Source: Pseudomonas sp. Tri1 (GTDB lineage Bacteria; Pseudomonadota; Gammaproteobacteria; Pseudomonadales; Pseudomonadaceae). From it: a stretch of 64,000 bases of DNA. A program made the position numbers and the translations under genes. Location: contig NZ_CP072913.1 in NCBI RefSeq assembly GCF_017968885.1, forward strand, positions 2,588,001 through 2,652,000, in the 5' to 3' direction. The stretch's first letter is position 1. Every line of letters begins with the position of its first letter. Positions 36,175 through 45,057 of the stretch are shown here, piece by piece. The notes under the pieces are model-generated. The model was not told where the DNA came from. It worked only from the letters and a program-made list of their open reading frames with translations, and did not search any database.

Positions 36175-36615
36175 TCAACCGCCAATCAGCGGGACCAGGC
36201 GGATAAACGCGAGCGTGGAAGGCGGGCTCAATTCGATTGACTCATCGAGCCTTTGCAGCATGACGCCGCTGTGCAGAACGCGGAACGCGCGGGTTTCAAA
36301 ACCCTTCAAGGCGCGCTCGACCTCAACGCCGACATCCAGGTCTGGAGGCGCGCTGGCCTGCGGCATGACAACCGCGCCCTCACTGGCTTGCTGAAGAATG
36401 TCCCGCTCGCTCAGGTATTGGCGATCGAGCGCTTCGCGCACCGACACTTGCGCCAGCCAGTGCTGGACCGACAGCGCGGCGATCTGTTCGACAACGGTCA
36501 GGCGAATGAGCTCGGCGACGGTCAAGGTCAGCGAAGTCGGTGCCAGGGTGACAGGCGGCAGCAAAGGCTCCTGGCGTGCGCCTTTGAGGCAATAGCTATG
36601 AACCACGAACTCCAT
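36175..36615 (-). CDS. Small conserved-looking protein upstream of the DUF4132-type gene
   Basis: A 146-residue acidic protein that I do not recognise. It begins MEFVVHSYCLKGARQEPLLP, has a helix-rich core (ELIRLTVVEQIAALSVQHWL, then SVREALDRQYLSERDILQQA) and ends in FIRLVPLIGG. There is no signal peptide or membrane segment. The stop lies 33 bases before the chosen start of the large gene and overlaps its alternative TTG start, so the two genes look translationally coupled and may act together. Confidence 0.7.
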   Translation of the reverse strand: MEFVVHSYCLKGARQEPLLPPVTLAPTSLTLTVAELIRLTVVEQIAALSVQHWLAQVSVREALDRQYLSERDILQQASEGAVVMPQASAPPDLDVGVEVERALKGFETRAFRVLHSGVMLQRLDESIELSPPSTLAFIRLVPLIGG

Positions 36616-36764
36616 GACGCATTCCTTGCAAGCCAGGCCAGCCGGGCGGATGGCGGCTTAGCATAGCCCGGTCTGCAATAAACTTCATCGCGCTGCGCGC
36701 TCGGGCGTAACAACAGACGCCTGATAGGCTGGTCTACGACATTGCTTTTTCTGCAGTGCCTGGC

Positions 36765-37121
36765 TCAGATTACTTTGGCCATCCGACGACCACTCATGAA
36801 GCACAGGAGGCCGCCCATCGCGGTCAGTGCGCTCAACACATAGAACATCGTGGGGGCCGGGGTGTGCATCAGCAAGTATCCGCAGATCACCGGACTCAGG
36901 GCGCCGCCCAGTGCAGCCAGGTTTTGAGCGCCGTAGTAGCTGCCGCGCAGTTCTTCCGGGGCCAGGGTATCGACGAAAAGGAATTCGGCCGGGTAAATGA
37001 TCATTTCACCGAGGGTGAAAATGAACATCGCCACGCACCAGCTCACCATGCTGTCCGCCAGGCTGAAGCCGATCAGGCCAAGAACCCGTCTAGCACTTAA
37101 GTGCTTGGCCTGGTGATCCAT
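36765..37121 (-). pseudogene. C-terminal remnant of an MFS efflux-type transporter
   Basis: An open frame of 118 codons that matches only the last helices of a 12-helix major facilitator: FIFTLGEMIIYPAEFLFVD, LAPEELRGSYYGAQNLAALG, LSPVICGYLL and a final YVLSALTAMGGLLCFMSG. The first eight or so helices are missing. The ATG at 37121 is followed by non-family residues (DHQAKHLSA) that include a small palindrome GCACTTAAGTGC, so the deletion junction is probably near 37090-37120. It is unlikely to be functional. Confidence 0.75.
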
Positions 37122-37248
37122 TGCTGGGCCCTCAACAGTCGGTCGAAAAAAATCGCATCAGGCTGTCGATTTCTACCGACGCCATTCGATTAGCCCGTAG
37201 AGCCGCCACATGGACGGCTTGATCCATCCACTCTCAGGAGACACGAGC

Positions 37249-37674
37249 ATGCGATTTATGGTGATCGTCAAAGCCAGTCCGGAATCGGAAGCTGGAGAAA
37301 TGCCTGGCGAGCAACTGCTTGCCGCCATGGGCGCCTACAACGAAGAGCTGGTCAAGGCCGGGGTGATGCTCGCCGGTGAAGGCCTGCATCCGAGTGCCGA
37401 GGGCGTGCGCGTGCAGTTTTCCGGTAAGGACCGAACGCTGATCCATGGACCCTTTGCGCAAACCAAGGAGCTGATCGCCGGCTTCTGGATTTTCAAGGTC
37501 CAGTCATTGCAAGAGGCCATTGACTGGGTCAAACGCTGCCCGAACCCGATGGTCAGTGACAGTGAAATCGAGATCCGCCAGATCTTCGAACTCGAGGAGT
37601 TTGGCGAGACCTTTACCCCGGAATTGCGCGAGCAGGAAGAACGCTTGCGGGCGCAGATGTCCGGTCAATCATGA
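37249..37674 (+). CDS. YciI-like / DGPF-family protein
   Basis: A 141-residue protein of the YCII-related family with the DGPF signature present as HGPFAQTKELIAGFWIFKV. The N-terminus MRFMVIVKASPESEAGE and the segment YNEELVKAGVMLAGEGLHPS are standard. In Actinobacteria and Proteobacteria such proteins sit beside ECF sigma factors, but none is visible here. The start at 37249 has AGGAG nine bases upstream. Its stop lies 23 bases before the PhnB-like gene, with which it forms a pair. The function is not known. Confidence 0.88.
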   Translation: MRFMVIVKASPESEAGEMPGEQLLAAMGAYNEELVKAGVMLAGEGLHPSAEGVRVQFSGKDRTLIHGPFAQTKELIAGFWIFKVQSLQEAIDWVKRCPNPMVSDSEIEIRQIFELEEFGETFTPELREQEERLRAQMSGQS

Positions 37675-37697
37675 AGCCGGCTACAGGAGAATCCACC

Positions 37698-38105
37698 ATG
37701 AGAATAATCCCTTACCTGATCTTCGACGGCCGCTGCAAGGAAGCCTTTGCGTTGTACAAGGACGTGCTTGGCGGCGAGCTGTTTTCCATGTCCTTTGCCG
37801 AGGCCCCCGAGGAAACCGGCATGCCCAAGGATCCCAACCTGATCATGCACACCTGCCTGACGGTGGGCAATTTCAGCCTGATGGCTTCCGACTGCCCGCC
37901 AGGCCAGCCGTATCGCAAGCCACAAGGCGTGTCGGTTTCCCTCAATGTCGACAGCGTGGAGGAGGCCGAGCGGCTGTTTAACGGCTTGAGTGCGGGGGGC
38001 AGCGTGCATATGCCCTTGGCGAAGACCTTCTGGGCGGAACGCTTCGCCATGTTCGAAGACCGTTTCGGGATTGCCTGGATGGTCAATTACGAGGGGCAGA
38101 AATAA
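37698..38105 (+). CDS. PhnB-like VOC-superfamily protein
   Basis: A 135-residue vicinal-oxygen-chelate fold protein of the PhnB/DUF1338-like group: RIIPYLIFDGRCKEAFALYK, then MHTCLTVGNFSLMASDCPPG and MFEDRFGIAWMVNYEG. The start at 37698 has AGGAG ten bases upstream. These proteins have beta-alpha-beta-beta-beta repeats and occur as dimers; most lack a known reaction, so no enzyme name is given. It shares a transcript with the YciI-like gene, a common pairing. Confidence 0.88.
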   Translation: MRIIPYLIFDGRCKEAFALYKDVLGGELFSMSFAEAPEETGMPKDPNLIMHTCLTVGNFSLMASDCPPGQPYRKPQGVSVSLNVDSVEEAERLFNGLSAGGSVHMPLAKTFWAERFAMFEDRFGIAWMVNYEGQK

Positions 38106-38297
38106 GTCGAGTCGGGCCTTGTCGCCGGTGCCTGGAAGCGGCCGGCGAACTGAATATCGATGGGCATTAGGTTGATTGAGTTATCCAGGCTCAGATAACG
38201 AGGACAATCTATGCAGCCAATGCTCGCGTTGATATCGAACGTATCTTCTTGATTGAAGCCCTTGCCATTATTGATTCGGCATGACCCACGCCGAAAA

Positions 38298-39188
38298 TCA
38301 GTGCTCCCACTGCTCAAGCAGTATGGAGACAAATTTCTCCGCTGCCGGCGATAGCGATGCGCCGCGCCGGTAAACCAGGCCCAACGAGCGGTTCACCACA
38401 GGGTCGACCAATGGCACGCTCACCAACGTTGGATGATCCACTGCGGGCATTGCCAGGCTCGGCATCGCCGATACTCCAAGCCCTGCTTCAACCAAGCCGA
38501 GCGATGTCGAAAGGTGCTGCACTTCGTAGAACCATTGCGGGCGCCAGCTCAAGCCCGATAAAGCATGGTCCAGCAACATTCGGTTGCCGCTAAGACGACC
38601 CACGCCGATAAGACGGTAATCGCTGAGTTCAGACCAGCTTACCGAGCTGCGCCCGGCCAGTTCATGGTCACGTCGACACGCCAGAACGAACGGCTCGTTG
38701 ACCAAGGGCACGAACTCGATGTCCGGGTGCTGGCCACTCATCATGTTGATGCCGAAATCGGCTTCGCCGCGCAGCACCGCCTCAAGCCCCTCGTTGGCAC
38801 TGAGGTCGAGCAGGCGGATGCGGATTTTTGGGTAGCGCTCGTTATAGAGGCGGATCACCGAAGGCAAGAAATAGAAAGCGGCAGTGGGGATGCAAGCCAA
38901 GGTGACCCGGCCGATTTGCCGCTCCGCCAGCTCGCGGATGTTGAGGATCGAGTCATCGAAATCATCCAGCAAGCGCCGTGCCTTGGGCAGGAAGTCACGG
39001 CCGACACTCGTCAGGCTGACCTTGCGGGTTGTGCGATCGAGCAAGGCTGTCCCCAGGCCTTCCTCCAGTTTTTTCATCCGTCGGCTCAGGGCTGGCTGAG
39101 ACAGGTGCAGCGCATCGGCTGCCTCGTGGAAACTGCCAAGTTCAGCGATTTTCACGAAAGATCGTATGTCCTGGAGTTCGTATTCCAT
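38298..39188 (-). CDS. LysR-family regulator divergent from the PrpF/GalD-like gene
   Basis: A full-length 296-residue LysR regulator. The winged HTH is FVKIAELGSFHEAADALHLS followed by QPALSRRMKKLEEGLG; the effector domain begins VTLACIPTAAFYFLP and has GEADFGINMMSG and LVEAGLGVSAMPSLAMP. It is transcribed away from the isomerase-transport cluster, and a T-N11-A palindrome lies between them. By context it should control that cluster, with a substrate-derived co-inducer. Confidence 0.93.
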   Translation of the reverse strand: MEYELQDIRSFVKIAELGSFHEAADALHLSQPALSRRMKKLEEGLGTALLDRTTRKVSLTSVGRDFLPKARRLLDDFDDSILNIRELAERQIGRVTLACIPTAAFYFLPSVIRLYNERYPKIRIRLLDLSANEGLEAVLRGEADFGINMMSGQHPDIEFVPLVNEPFVLACRRDHELAGRSSVSWSELSDYRLIGVGRLSGNRMLLDHALSGLSWRPQWFYEVQHLSTSLGLVEAGLGVSAMPSLAMPAVDHPTLVSVPLVDPVVNRSLGLVYRRGASLSPAAEKFVSILLEQWEH

Positions 39189-39244
39189 GTTCTATCTCTT
39201 CGGTGGAAGGCAATGCACGACCGAATCATCCTAAGGTAATTCAT

Positions 39245-39257
39245 TTGCGAAACGCAA
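39245..39257. promoter_or_regulatory. Candidate LysR-type operator (T-N11-A palindrome)
   Basis: The perfect palindrome TTGCGAAACGCAA fits the T-N11-A pattern of LysR-type binding sites. It lies 57 bases upstream of the LysR start and about 100 bases upstream of the PrpF/GalD-like start, the usual place for a shared site in a divergent promoter. Confidence 0.55.
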
Positions 39258-39356
39258 TAATGCCTCTGATCTTTGCATTGGAAACACTTTTTAAACCCTG
39301 CCACTCTTGTTTCCAGAGCATCAATTATCCAGATTGATCAACAAGAGTTAGTGTTC

Positions 39357-40439
39357 ATGCAGCGAATTCCTTGTGTACTGATGCGCGGTGGTACTTCCAA
39401 AGGGCCGGTTTTCCTCGCCTGGGATCTGCCGGTTGCCATCGCCGAACGTGACGAGCTGCTGCTCAACCTGATGGGCTCCGGCCATGAGCTGGAAATCGAT
39501 GGCATCGGTGGCGGCAGCCCACAAACCAGCAAAGTGGCAATCGTCAGCCCGTCGTTGCACCCAGATGCGGATGTCGACTATTTGTTCGTCCAGGTCATGG
39601 TCTCCCAGCGCCGGGTCGATACCGCCCCCAACTGCGGCAACATGCTTTGCGCCGTTGGCCCGTTCGCCATTGAACAGGGGCTGGTCAAGCCTACCGGCGA
39701 CCTGACCCGCGTACGTATCCGCAACCTCAATACCGGGACCTTCGTGAACTCCGAGGTGCAAACCCCCGAAGGCAAAGTCAGCTATGAAGGTGACACCGCC
39801 ATCGACGGCGTGCCCGGTACAGCCGCTCCGGTGCAACTGACCTTTCTCGATGCAGCCGGCAGCAAGACGGGGAAACTCTTCCCAACCGGGCAAACCCAGG
39901 ATCTGATCGACGGCATCCCGGTGACCTGTATCGATATGGCGATGCCGATGATGATTGTCCAGGCCAGTCAGCTTGGTAAGCGCGGCGATGAAAGCCCCGC
40001 CGAACTGGACGCCGATAAAGCCTTCCTGCAGCGCCTGGAAGCCTTGCGATTGAAAGCCGGCCTGGCCATGGGCCTGGGTGATGTCAGTGACAAGGTCATT
40101 CCCAAGCCGGTGCTGGTGTCTCCGGCCAAGTCCGGCGGGACGGTCCAGGTGCGTTATTTCATGCCGCACAACTGTCACCGCGCCCTGGCTATCACCGGTT
40201 CCATCGGCCTGGCCACCGCATGCGTGACCGAGGGTAGCGTCGTCGCACAGTTGCTCGGCACCGTCAGTGAGCCGCGCTTGCAACAGGTTCGTATCGAACA
40301 CCCAAGCGGCGGTATCGATGTCGTACTGTCCTACACCGGCGAAAAGGGTGAGACCATTCGAGCCTCGGTGGTGCGTACTGCGCGCAGGCTTTTCTCAGGT
40401 TTTGTCTACGCCCCGGCTTCCCACCGGCTAGCTGGATAG
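39357..40439 (+). CDS. PrpF-family isomerase (GalD / oxalomesaconate tautomerase-like)
   Basis: A 360-residue PrpF-fold protein. It begins MQRIPCVLMRGGTSKG, a family hallmark, and has DGIGGGSPQTSKVAIVSPS, DTAPNCGNMLCAVGPFAIEQ (with the Cys of the catalytic pair) and MPHNCHRALAITGSIGLA. PrpF proteins isomerise double bonds in tricarboxylates: PrpF acts on 2-methylaconitate, GalD on oxalomesaconate in gallate degradation, and others on aconitate. The length matches GalD, but no gallate ring-cleavage genes are here; the neighbours are di- and tricarboxylate transporters, which favours an aconitate-like substrate. The start is ATG 39357 with AAGAG upstream. Confidence 0.85.
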   Translation: MQRIPCVLMRGGTSKGPVFLAWDLPVAIAERDELLLNLMGSGHELEIDGIGGGSPQTSKVAIVSPSLHPDADVDYLFVQVMVSQRRVDTAPNCGNMLCAVGPFAIEQGLVKPTGDLTRVRIRNLNTGTFVNSEVQTPEGKVSYEGDTAIDGVPGTAAPVQLTFLDAAGSKTGKLFPTGQTQDLIDGIPVTCIDMAMPMMIVQASQLGKRGDESPAELDADKAFLQRLEALRLKAGLAMGLGDVSDKVIPKPVLVSPAKSGGTVQVRYFMPHNCHRALAITGSIGLATACVTEGSVVAQLLGTVSEPRLQQVRIEHPSGGIDVVLSYTGEKGETIRASVVRTARRLFSGFVYAPASHRLAG

Positions 40440-40480
40440 TCCAGACAGCCATTGTCGTTTGCATCAGAACAATTCTAAAA

Positions 40481-41806
40481 ATGGGTGATGCCATGAAAGT
40501 TGTTAAATCGCTCTACTTCCAGATCATCTGTGCCGTGCTGCTGGGCGTGTTGGTCGGGCACTTCTGGTCGCAACAGGCAATTGCCTTGAAGCCGCTGGGT
40601 GATGCCTTCATCAAGCTGATCAAGATGATGATCGCGCCGGTGGTGTTCTGCACCATTGTCACCGGCATCGCCGGCATGAGCGACAAGCGCTCGCTGGGCC
40701 GCTTGTTGAGCAAGACCATGCTGCTGTTCCTCGTGCTGACGGTGATCAGCCTGATCATCGGCCTTGTGTCGGTCTACCTGTTCAAGCCCGGTGCAGGCAT
40801 GAACATCGATCCGACCCAGTTGAGCACCCGAGGCCTGTCGCAGTACACCGACTCCGCAGCGAAACTGGGGGTGGTGGATTTTTTCATGCACATCATCCCC
40901 GACACCTTTATTGGCGCCTTCAATAAAGGCGAGGTACTGCCGGTGCTGTTTATCGCGGTGCTCAGCGGCTTTGCCCTGTCGTCCTTGGGTGAGCGCGGCA
41001 AGCCAGTGCTGGATGTACTGGAATCGGCTTCGCACATGGTGTTCAAGATATTTTCTTACCTGATGCGCTTCGCTCCAATCGGCGCCTTCGGTGCCTTGGC
41101 CTTCACCGTTGGGCAGTACGGCATCACGTCGCTGGGCTCGCTGGCCAAGCTGATCATGACCTTGTACATCGCCTGTGCCTTCTTCGTCTTCGTGGTGTTG
41201 GGTGGCATTTGCCGTGCACATGGCTTCAGCCTGTGGAAGCTGTTGCGTTATCTGCGCGAGGAGTTCCTGGTGGTGCTGGGGACTTCCTCGACCGAACCGG
41301 TGATGCCGCGGATGCTGGAAAAGCTCCAGGCCCTGGGTTGCAAGAAAGGCGTCGTGGGGCTGGTCCTGCCAACCGGCTACTCGTTCAACCTCGACGGTAC
41401 GGCGATCTACCTGTCGCTGGCTGCGATCTTCATTGCCCAGGCCTGCAACATCGACCTGACGCTGACCCAGGTCATCACCATGCTGGCGATCATGCTGCTG
41501 TCTTCGAAAGGTGCCGCCGGGGTGACTGGCAGCGGGTTCGTCGCCCTGGCCTCGACCCTGACGGTCATCCACGACATTCCCCTGGCCGGCTTGGCCCTGT
41601 TGATCGGGATCGACCGATTCATGTCCGAAGCGCGGGCGCTGACCAGTCTGGCGAGCAACGCAGTCGCGACGGTGGTGATCTCCCTCTCGGAGAATGCCTG
41701 CGACCGCGAAGTACTGCTGCAGACCCTGGATGGTAAATCCTCCTCGACGCAGACCCAGGCAACGGACCAAGCCTGGGATGGCACGCAGGTCGCCAAACAC
41801 ATCTAG
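40481..41806 (+). CDS. DctA-type dicarboxylate/proton symporter
   Basis: A 441-residue inner-membrane transporter of the DAACS family. Conserved blocks are LKPLGDAFIKLIKMMIAPVV, GTSSTEPVMPRMLEKLQALG, PTGYSFNLDGTAIYLSLAAI and SSKGAAGVTGSGFVALA, all as in DctA. ATG 40493 (MKVVKSLYFQI) is an alternative start and matches family starts better. It follows the isomerase after 41 bases and should take up C4-dicarboxylates such as fumarate, succinate or a related product. Confidence 0.92.
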   Translation: MGDAMKVVKSLYFQIICAVLLGVLVGHFWSQQAIALKPLGDAFIKLIKMMIAPVVFCTIVTGIAGMSDKRSLGRLLSKTMLLFLVLTVISLIIGLVSVYLFKPGAGMNIDPTQLSTRGLSQYTDSAAKLGVVDFFMHIIPDTFIGAFNKGEVLPVLFIAVLSGFALSSLGERGKPVLDVLESASHMVFKIFSYLMRFAPIGAFGALAFTVGQYGITSLGSLAKLIMTLYIACAFFVFVVLGGICRAHGFSLWKLLRYLREEFLVVLGTSSTEPVMPRMLEKLQALGCKKGVVGLVLPTGYSFNLDGTAIYLSLAAIFIAQACNIDLTLTQVITMLAIMLLSSKGAAGVTGSGFVALASTLTVIHDIPLAGLALLIGIDRFMSEARALTSLASNAVATVVISLSENACDREVLLQTLDGKSSSTQTQATDQAWDGTQVAKHI

Positions 41807-41851
41807 CCGGTCCCGCTGACTCGACATCACCGCGTTATCTCTCAATACCTG

Positions 41852-41882
41852 CGCCAGGCACACCTCATCGTGTCGCCTGGCG
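41852..41882 (+). other. Stem-loop between the DctA-type and CitMHS genes
   Basis: The arms CGCCAGGCACAC (41852-41863) and GTGTCGCCTGGCG (41870-41882) pair with a single bulged base around a six-base loop. No T-run follows, so this is not a classical terminator; it may act in RNA processing or set relative expression within the operon. Confidence 0.5.
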
Positions 41883-41943
41883 GGTTGGGGTGCGTGCGCC
41901 CGGATGTCGGCCAAGCTACTCATAACAACAAGAGATCTGACTT

Positions 41944-43248
41944 ATGCTCGCTTTACTTGGCTTGGCCATGGTGGTGGTCTTCACCTTCCTGATAATGACC
42001 AAACGCTTGTCACCGATCGTCGCCCTGACGGTTGTGCCAATAGTCTTTGCAGTGATCGGCGGTTTCGGTGGTACCACCGGCAAGATGATGCTGGACGGCT
42101 TGAAGATGGTCGCGCCATCGGCGGCACTGCTGTTGTTCGCGATCCTGTTTTTCGGCCTGATGATCGACGCCGGTCTGTTCGACCCGCTGATCCGCAAGAT
42201 CCTCAAGCGGGTCAACGGTGATCCAATGAAAATCGCTGTGGGCACCGCGCTGTTGTCGCTGTTGGTGGCGCTGGACGGCGACGGCACGACGACTTACATG
42301 ATCACCTGTGCTGCGATGTTGCCGCTGTATAAGCGCATCGGCATGAACCCGATGATTCTGGCGACCATTTCCATGCTCTCCTTGAGCATCATGAGCGGCA
42401 TGACGCCTTGGGGCGGCCCGGCGACCCGCGCGATCGCAGCGCTAGGCCTGGATGCCGGTGAGTATTTCGTGCCCTTGCTACCGACGATGATCGGCGGCGC
42501 GATGTGGGTGGTGTTCACAGCATTCCTGCTGGGCCGTACCGAGCGCAAGCGCATTGGTAACGTCCAGCTGCAAAGCGGCGGTGGTGATTGCTACATCAAG
42601 GCGATTATCGAGGACACACCGCACAAACGCCCGAAATTGGCCTACGTCAACCTGCTGCTGGTGATCGCGGTGATGGTCGCGCTGGTGATGGGGATCATGC
42701 ATTCGGCGATCCTGTTCCTGATAGGTTTCGTCCTGGCGCTGATGATCAACTATCCGCAACTGGATATTCAGAAGGAACGTATTCTGGCCCATTCGGGCAA
42801 CGCCATGACCGTCGTCCTGCTGGTGTTTGCCGCCGGCATCTTCGCCGGGATTTTCTCCGGTACAAAAATGGTCGATGCGCTGGCGCAAACCCTGGTCGAC
42901 TGGATTCCGCCTTCCTGGGGCCATCTGTTCCCGCTGGTGGTTGCAATTACTAGCATGCCGTTGACCTTCGTACTGTCCAACGATGCCTACTACTTCGGTG
43001 TCGTGCCGATCCTGGCCAATGCCGCGGCGGCCTACGGGATTGATCCGGTGGAAATTGCCCGGGCCTCCATCCTCGGCCAGCCGGTGCACCTGATGAGCCC
43101 GCTGGTGGCCTCGACCCTGTTGCTGGTGGGTATGGTTGACCGTGATCTCGGTGATTTCCAGAGAGCCACCGTCAAATGGGCTGTGCTCACCTCTGTGGTG
43201 ATTACCGCGCTGGCCCTGCTGACCGGGGCGCTGACGCTGTTTTCCTGA
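41944..43248 (+). CDS. CitMHS-family citrate/tricarboxylate transporter
   Basis: A 434-residue membrane protein with about twelve helices. LDGDGTTTYMITCAAMLPLY, SLSIMSGMTPWGGPATRA and the C-terminal LSNDAYYFGVVPILANAA are CitMHS blocks. Family members import citrate as a metal complex with protons, or related tricarboxylates. It has 137 bases upstream, containing a stem-loop, and is followed 92 bases later by the porin. With the isomerase and DctA-type gene it suggests that the inducing compound is a tricarboxylate such as an aconitate or tricarballylate. Confidence 0.9.
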   Translation: MLALLGLAMVVVFTFLIMTKRLSPIVALTVVPIVFAVIGGFGGTTGKMMLDGLKMVAPSAALLLFAILFFGLMIDAGLFDPLIRKILKRVNGDPMKIAVGTALLSLLVALDGDGTTTYMITCAAMLPLYKRIGMNPMILATISMLSLSIMSGMTPWGGPATRAIAALGLDAGEYFVPLLPTMIGGAMWVVFTAFLLGRTERKRIGNVQLQSGGGDCYIKAIIEDTPHKRPKLAYVNLLLVIAVMVALVMGIMHSAILFLIGFVLALMINYPQLDIQKERILAHSGNAMTVVLLVFAAGIFAGIFSGTKMVDALAQTLVDWIPPSWGHLFPLVVAITSMPLTFVLSNDAYYFGVVPILANAAAAYGIDPVEIARASILGQPVHLMSPLVASTLLLVGMVDRDLGDFQRATVKWAVLTSVVITALALLTGALTLFS

Positions 43249-43277
43249 TTCACCCGAACCCCTGTTTTCTTGCCTGA

Positions 43278-43299
43278 CACGCCCCCGCAAGCGGGTGTG
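43278..43299 (+). other. Stem-loop between the CitMHS and porin genes
   Basis: The segment CACGCCC...GGGTGTG (43278-43284 and 43293-43299) can form a seven-pair stem with one G-T pair; an alternative inner hairpin uses CCCGC and GCGGG. No T-run follows. It occupies the same kind of position as the stem-loop before the CitMHS gene. Confidence 0.4.
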
Positions 43300-43340
43300 C
43301 GCTGGCCTGCATGCCAAATAACAACAACGAGTAGTTCGAC

Positions 43341-44594
43341 ATGACCACTTTGCTTACCCGCGGGGCTTTGTTTCCAATCCTTGGCCTGTTGCCCCTGGCC
43401 ACGGCCAGCGCCGAAGGCTTTATCGACGACAGCAAGCTCAAGCTGCAATTGCGCAACGTCTACTTCAACGAAAATTTTCGCGATGAGAACGGTATGAGTG
43501 CGCGAGCGGCGAGGACCGCCAAGAGTGAGCGCACCGAATGGGCCCAGGGCTTGCTGCTGGATTACCAGTCAGGCTTTACGCCGGGCACCATCGGCTTCGG
43601 GGTCGATGCCCTGGGGCTGCTCGGGGTCAAGCTCGACTCCGGGCGTGGCCGCAGCGGCACCGGCCTGCTACCGGTGCATGACGACGGCCGCGCCGCCGAC
43701 GAGTTCGCCAGCGCGGGCATGACCGCCAAGGCCAGGTTGGCCAAGACCACGCTCAAATACGGCACCTTGCTGCCCAAGACCCCGGTGCTGGTCTACAACG
43801 ATGCGCGGCTGTTGCCCCAGACTTACCAGGGCACCCAGATCACTAGCAGTGACATCGACAACCTTACCCTCACCGGCGGGCATCTGGAGCGCTTCAAGCT
43901 GCGGGATTCGAGCAACAGCATGCCCATTGTGCCCGACGGCTACGGTGGCGATGAGTCCGGTGACTTCAGCTATGCCGGCGCCGACTACAAGCTTGGCAAG
44001 AACATCCGCCTGAGCTACTTCTATGGCGAGCTGGAGAATTTCTATCGACAGAACTTTGTTGGTATCCAGCATGATCTGCCCCTGGGCGCCGGGGTGTTGA
44101 CCAGCGACCTGCGCTACTTCAACAGCGTCGATTCGGGCTCGGCCTATGGCGGCAAAATCGACAACGACATGCTCAGCGGATCGCTGTCCTACGCCGTTGT
44201 CGGCCACACATTGAGTGCTGGCTACCAAACCCTCAGCGGCGAGGCGGGCCTGCCTTACATCAGCGGAGCCACGGTGTACTCCTTCAGCAACGTCGGGATC
44301 GGCAAGTTCATCGAGGAAGACGAGAAGACCTGGATGCTCGGTTACGGCTATGACTTCGCTCGCCTCGGTGTGCCCGGCCTGACGTTTTCCACTCGCTACC
44401 TGAGTGGTAATGACGGCAACTCCAACACCACGGTCAAAGAGTGGGAGCGTGACGCCGAGATTGCCTATGTGGTGCAGCAGGGCACGTTCAAGGGGGTGGG
44501 GGTGAAGTTGCGAAACTACGTCTATCGCTCGGACTTTTCCCGTGGCCGTGACAGCAATCGGATCTACTTCACCTACGATATCGCCCTCTGGTAA
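43341..44594 (+). CDS. OprD-family outer-membrane porin
   Basis: A 417-residue porin. The signal peptide is about residues 1-24 (LLPLATASA, cut before EGF). OprD blocks include FIDDSKLKLQLRNVYFNENF, EWAQGLLLDYQSGFTPGTIG, RLLPQTYQGTQITSSDID and the C-terminal SRGRDSNRIYFTYDIALW, ending in an aromatic residue as needed for Bam insertion. It should give the substrate of this cluster passage through the outer membrane. OprD/OpdH relatives carry basic amino acids or carboxylates; the transporters beside it favour carboxylates. Confidence 0.92.
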   Translation: MTTLLTRGALFPILGLLPLATASAEGFIDDSKLKLQLRNVYFNENFRDENGMSARAARTAKSERTEWAQGLLLDYQSGFTPGTIGFGVDALGLLGVKLDSGRGRSGTGLLPVHDDGRAADEFASAGMTAKARLAKTTLKYGTLLPKTPVLVYNDARLLPQTYQGTQITSSDIDNLTLTGGHLERFKLRDSSNSMPIVPDGYGGDESGDFSYAGADYKLGKNIRLSYFYGELENFYRQNFVGIQHDLPLGAGVLTSDLRYFNSVDSGSAYGGKIDNDMLSGSLSYAVVGHTLSAGYQTLSGEAGLPYISGATVYSFSNVGIGKFIEEDEKTWMLGYGYDFARLGVPGLTFSTRYLSGNDGNSNTTVKEWERDAEIAYVVQQGTFKGVGVKLRNYVYRSDFSRGRDSNRIYFTYDIALW

Positions 44595-44787
44595 ATCGCT
44601 CGTCGCGGTGCGCGGATGCGTGCCGCGAACGCTTCATTGGCAGGAGACAGGAGCAAGCGCAGAAATGGCTCGTGTTGGCTACCCCGGATCATGACCGCAC
44701 GGCCACCACCCGACAGATCCAGACCTGGCCCCCTATAGGTCGCCTGCCATCGATGCTACAGTCCCGTTTTCAGGATGAGGGGACGTC

Positions 44788-45057
44788 ATGCGGATCGTAG
44801 TAATGGCTTTAACGATGGCGTCGCTGGCAGGATGCGCGACGGCCAATGAAACCTTCGGCATGGGACAACTGTGTGGCCTGCACCCGTACTGCGGTGCGGC
44901 CACCGATGTCGAGATAATCAAGGCGTCGACGAACGACAACGATGTGTATTCACGCGCTCTGATGCCGTTTGCAATAATCGATCTTCCTTTCAGTATCGTG
45001 GCCGATACGTTGATCCTGCCTTATACGATTTTCCATATGAGGCCTGCCGAGCAGTAG
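44788..45057 (+). CDS. YceK/YidQ-family small lipoprotein
   Basis: An 89-residue exported lipoprotein: the lipobox LAGC places the modified Cys at residue 16. After it, GLHPYCGAATDVEIIKAS and the C-terminal PFAIIDLPFSIVADTLILPY are typical YceK/YidQ blocks; the second suggests membrane contact. The start has GATGAGGGGACG upstream. Its function is unknown. The porin is 193 bases upstream and the next gene 231 bases downstream, so it is probably on its own transcript. Confidence 0.85.
   Translation: MRIVVMALTMASLAGCATANETFGMGQLCGLHPYCGAATDVEIIKASTNDNDVYSRALMPFAIIDLPFSIVADTLILPYTIFHMRPAEQ

Noticed and set aside
38106..38297. Protein-like minus-strand segment (INASIGCIDCPRYLSLDNS) between the PhnB-like and LysR genes
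   Set aside because: It lacks a ribosome binding site and a recognisable family, and overlaps the LysR end in another frame; I do not call it.
44595..44787. Hairpin-like CGCGG...CCGCG after the porin gene as a terminator
   Set aside because: There is no T-run, and the stem is only five pairs.
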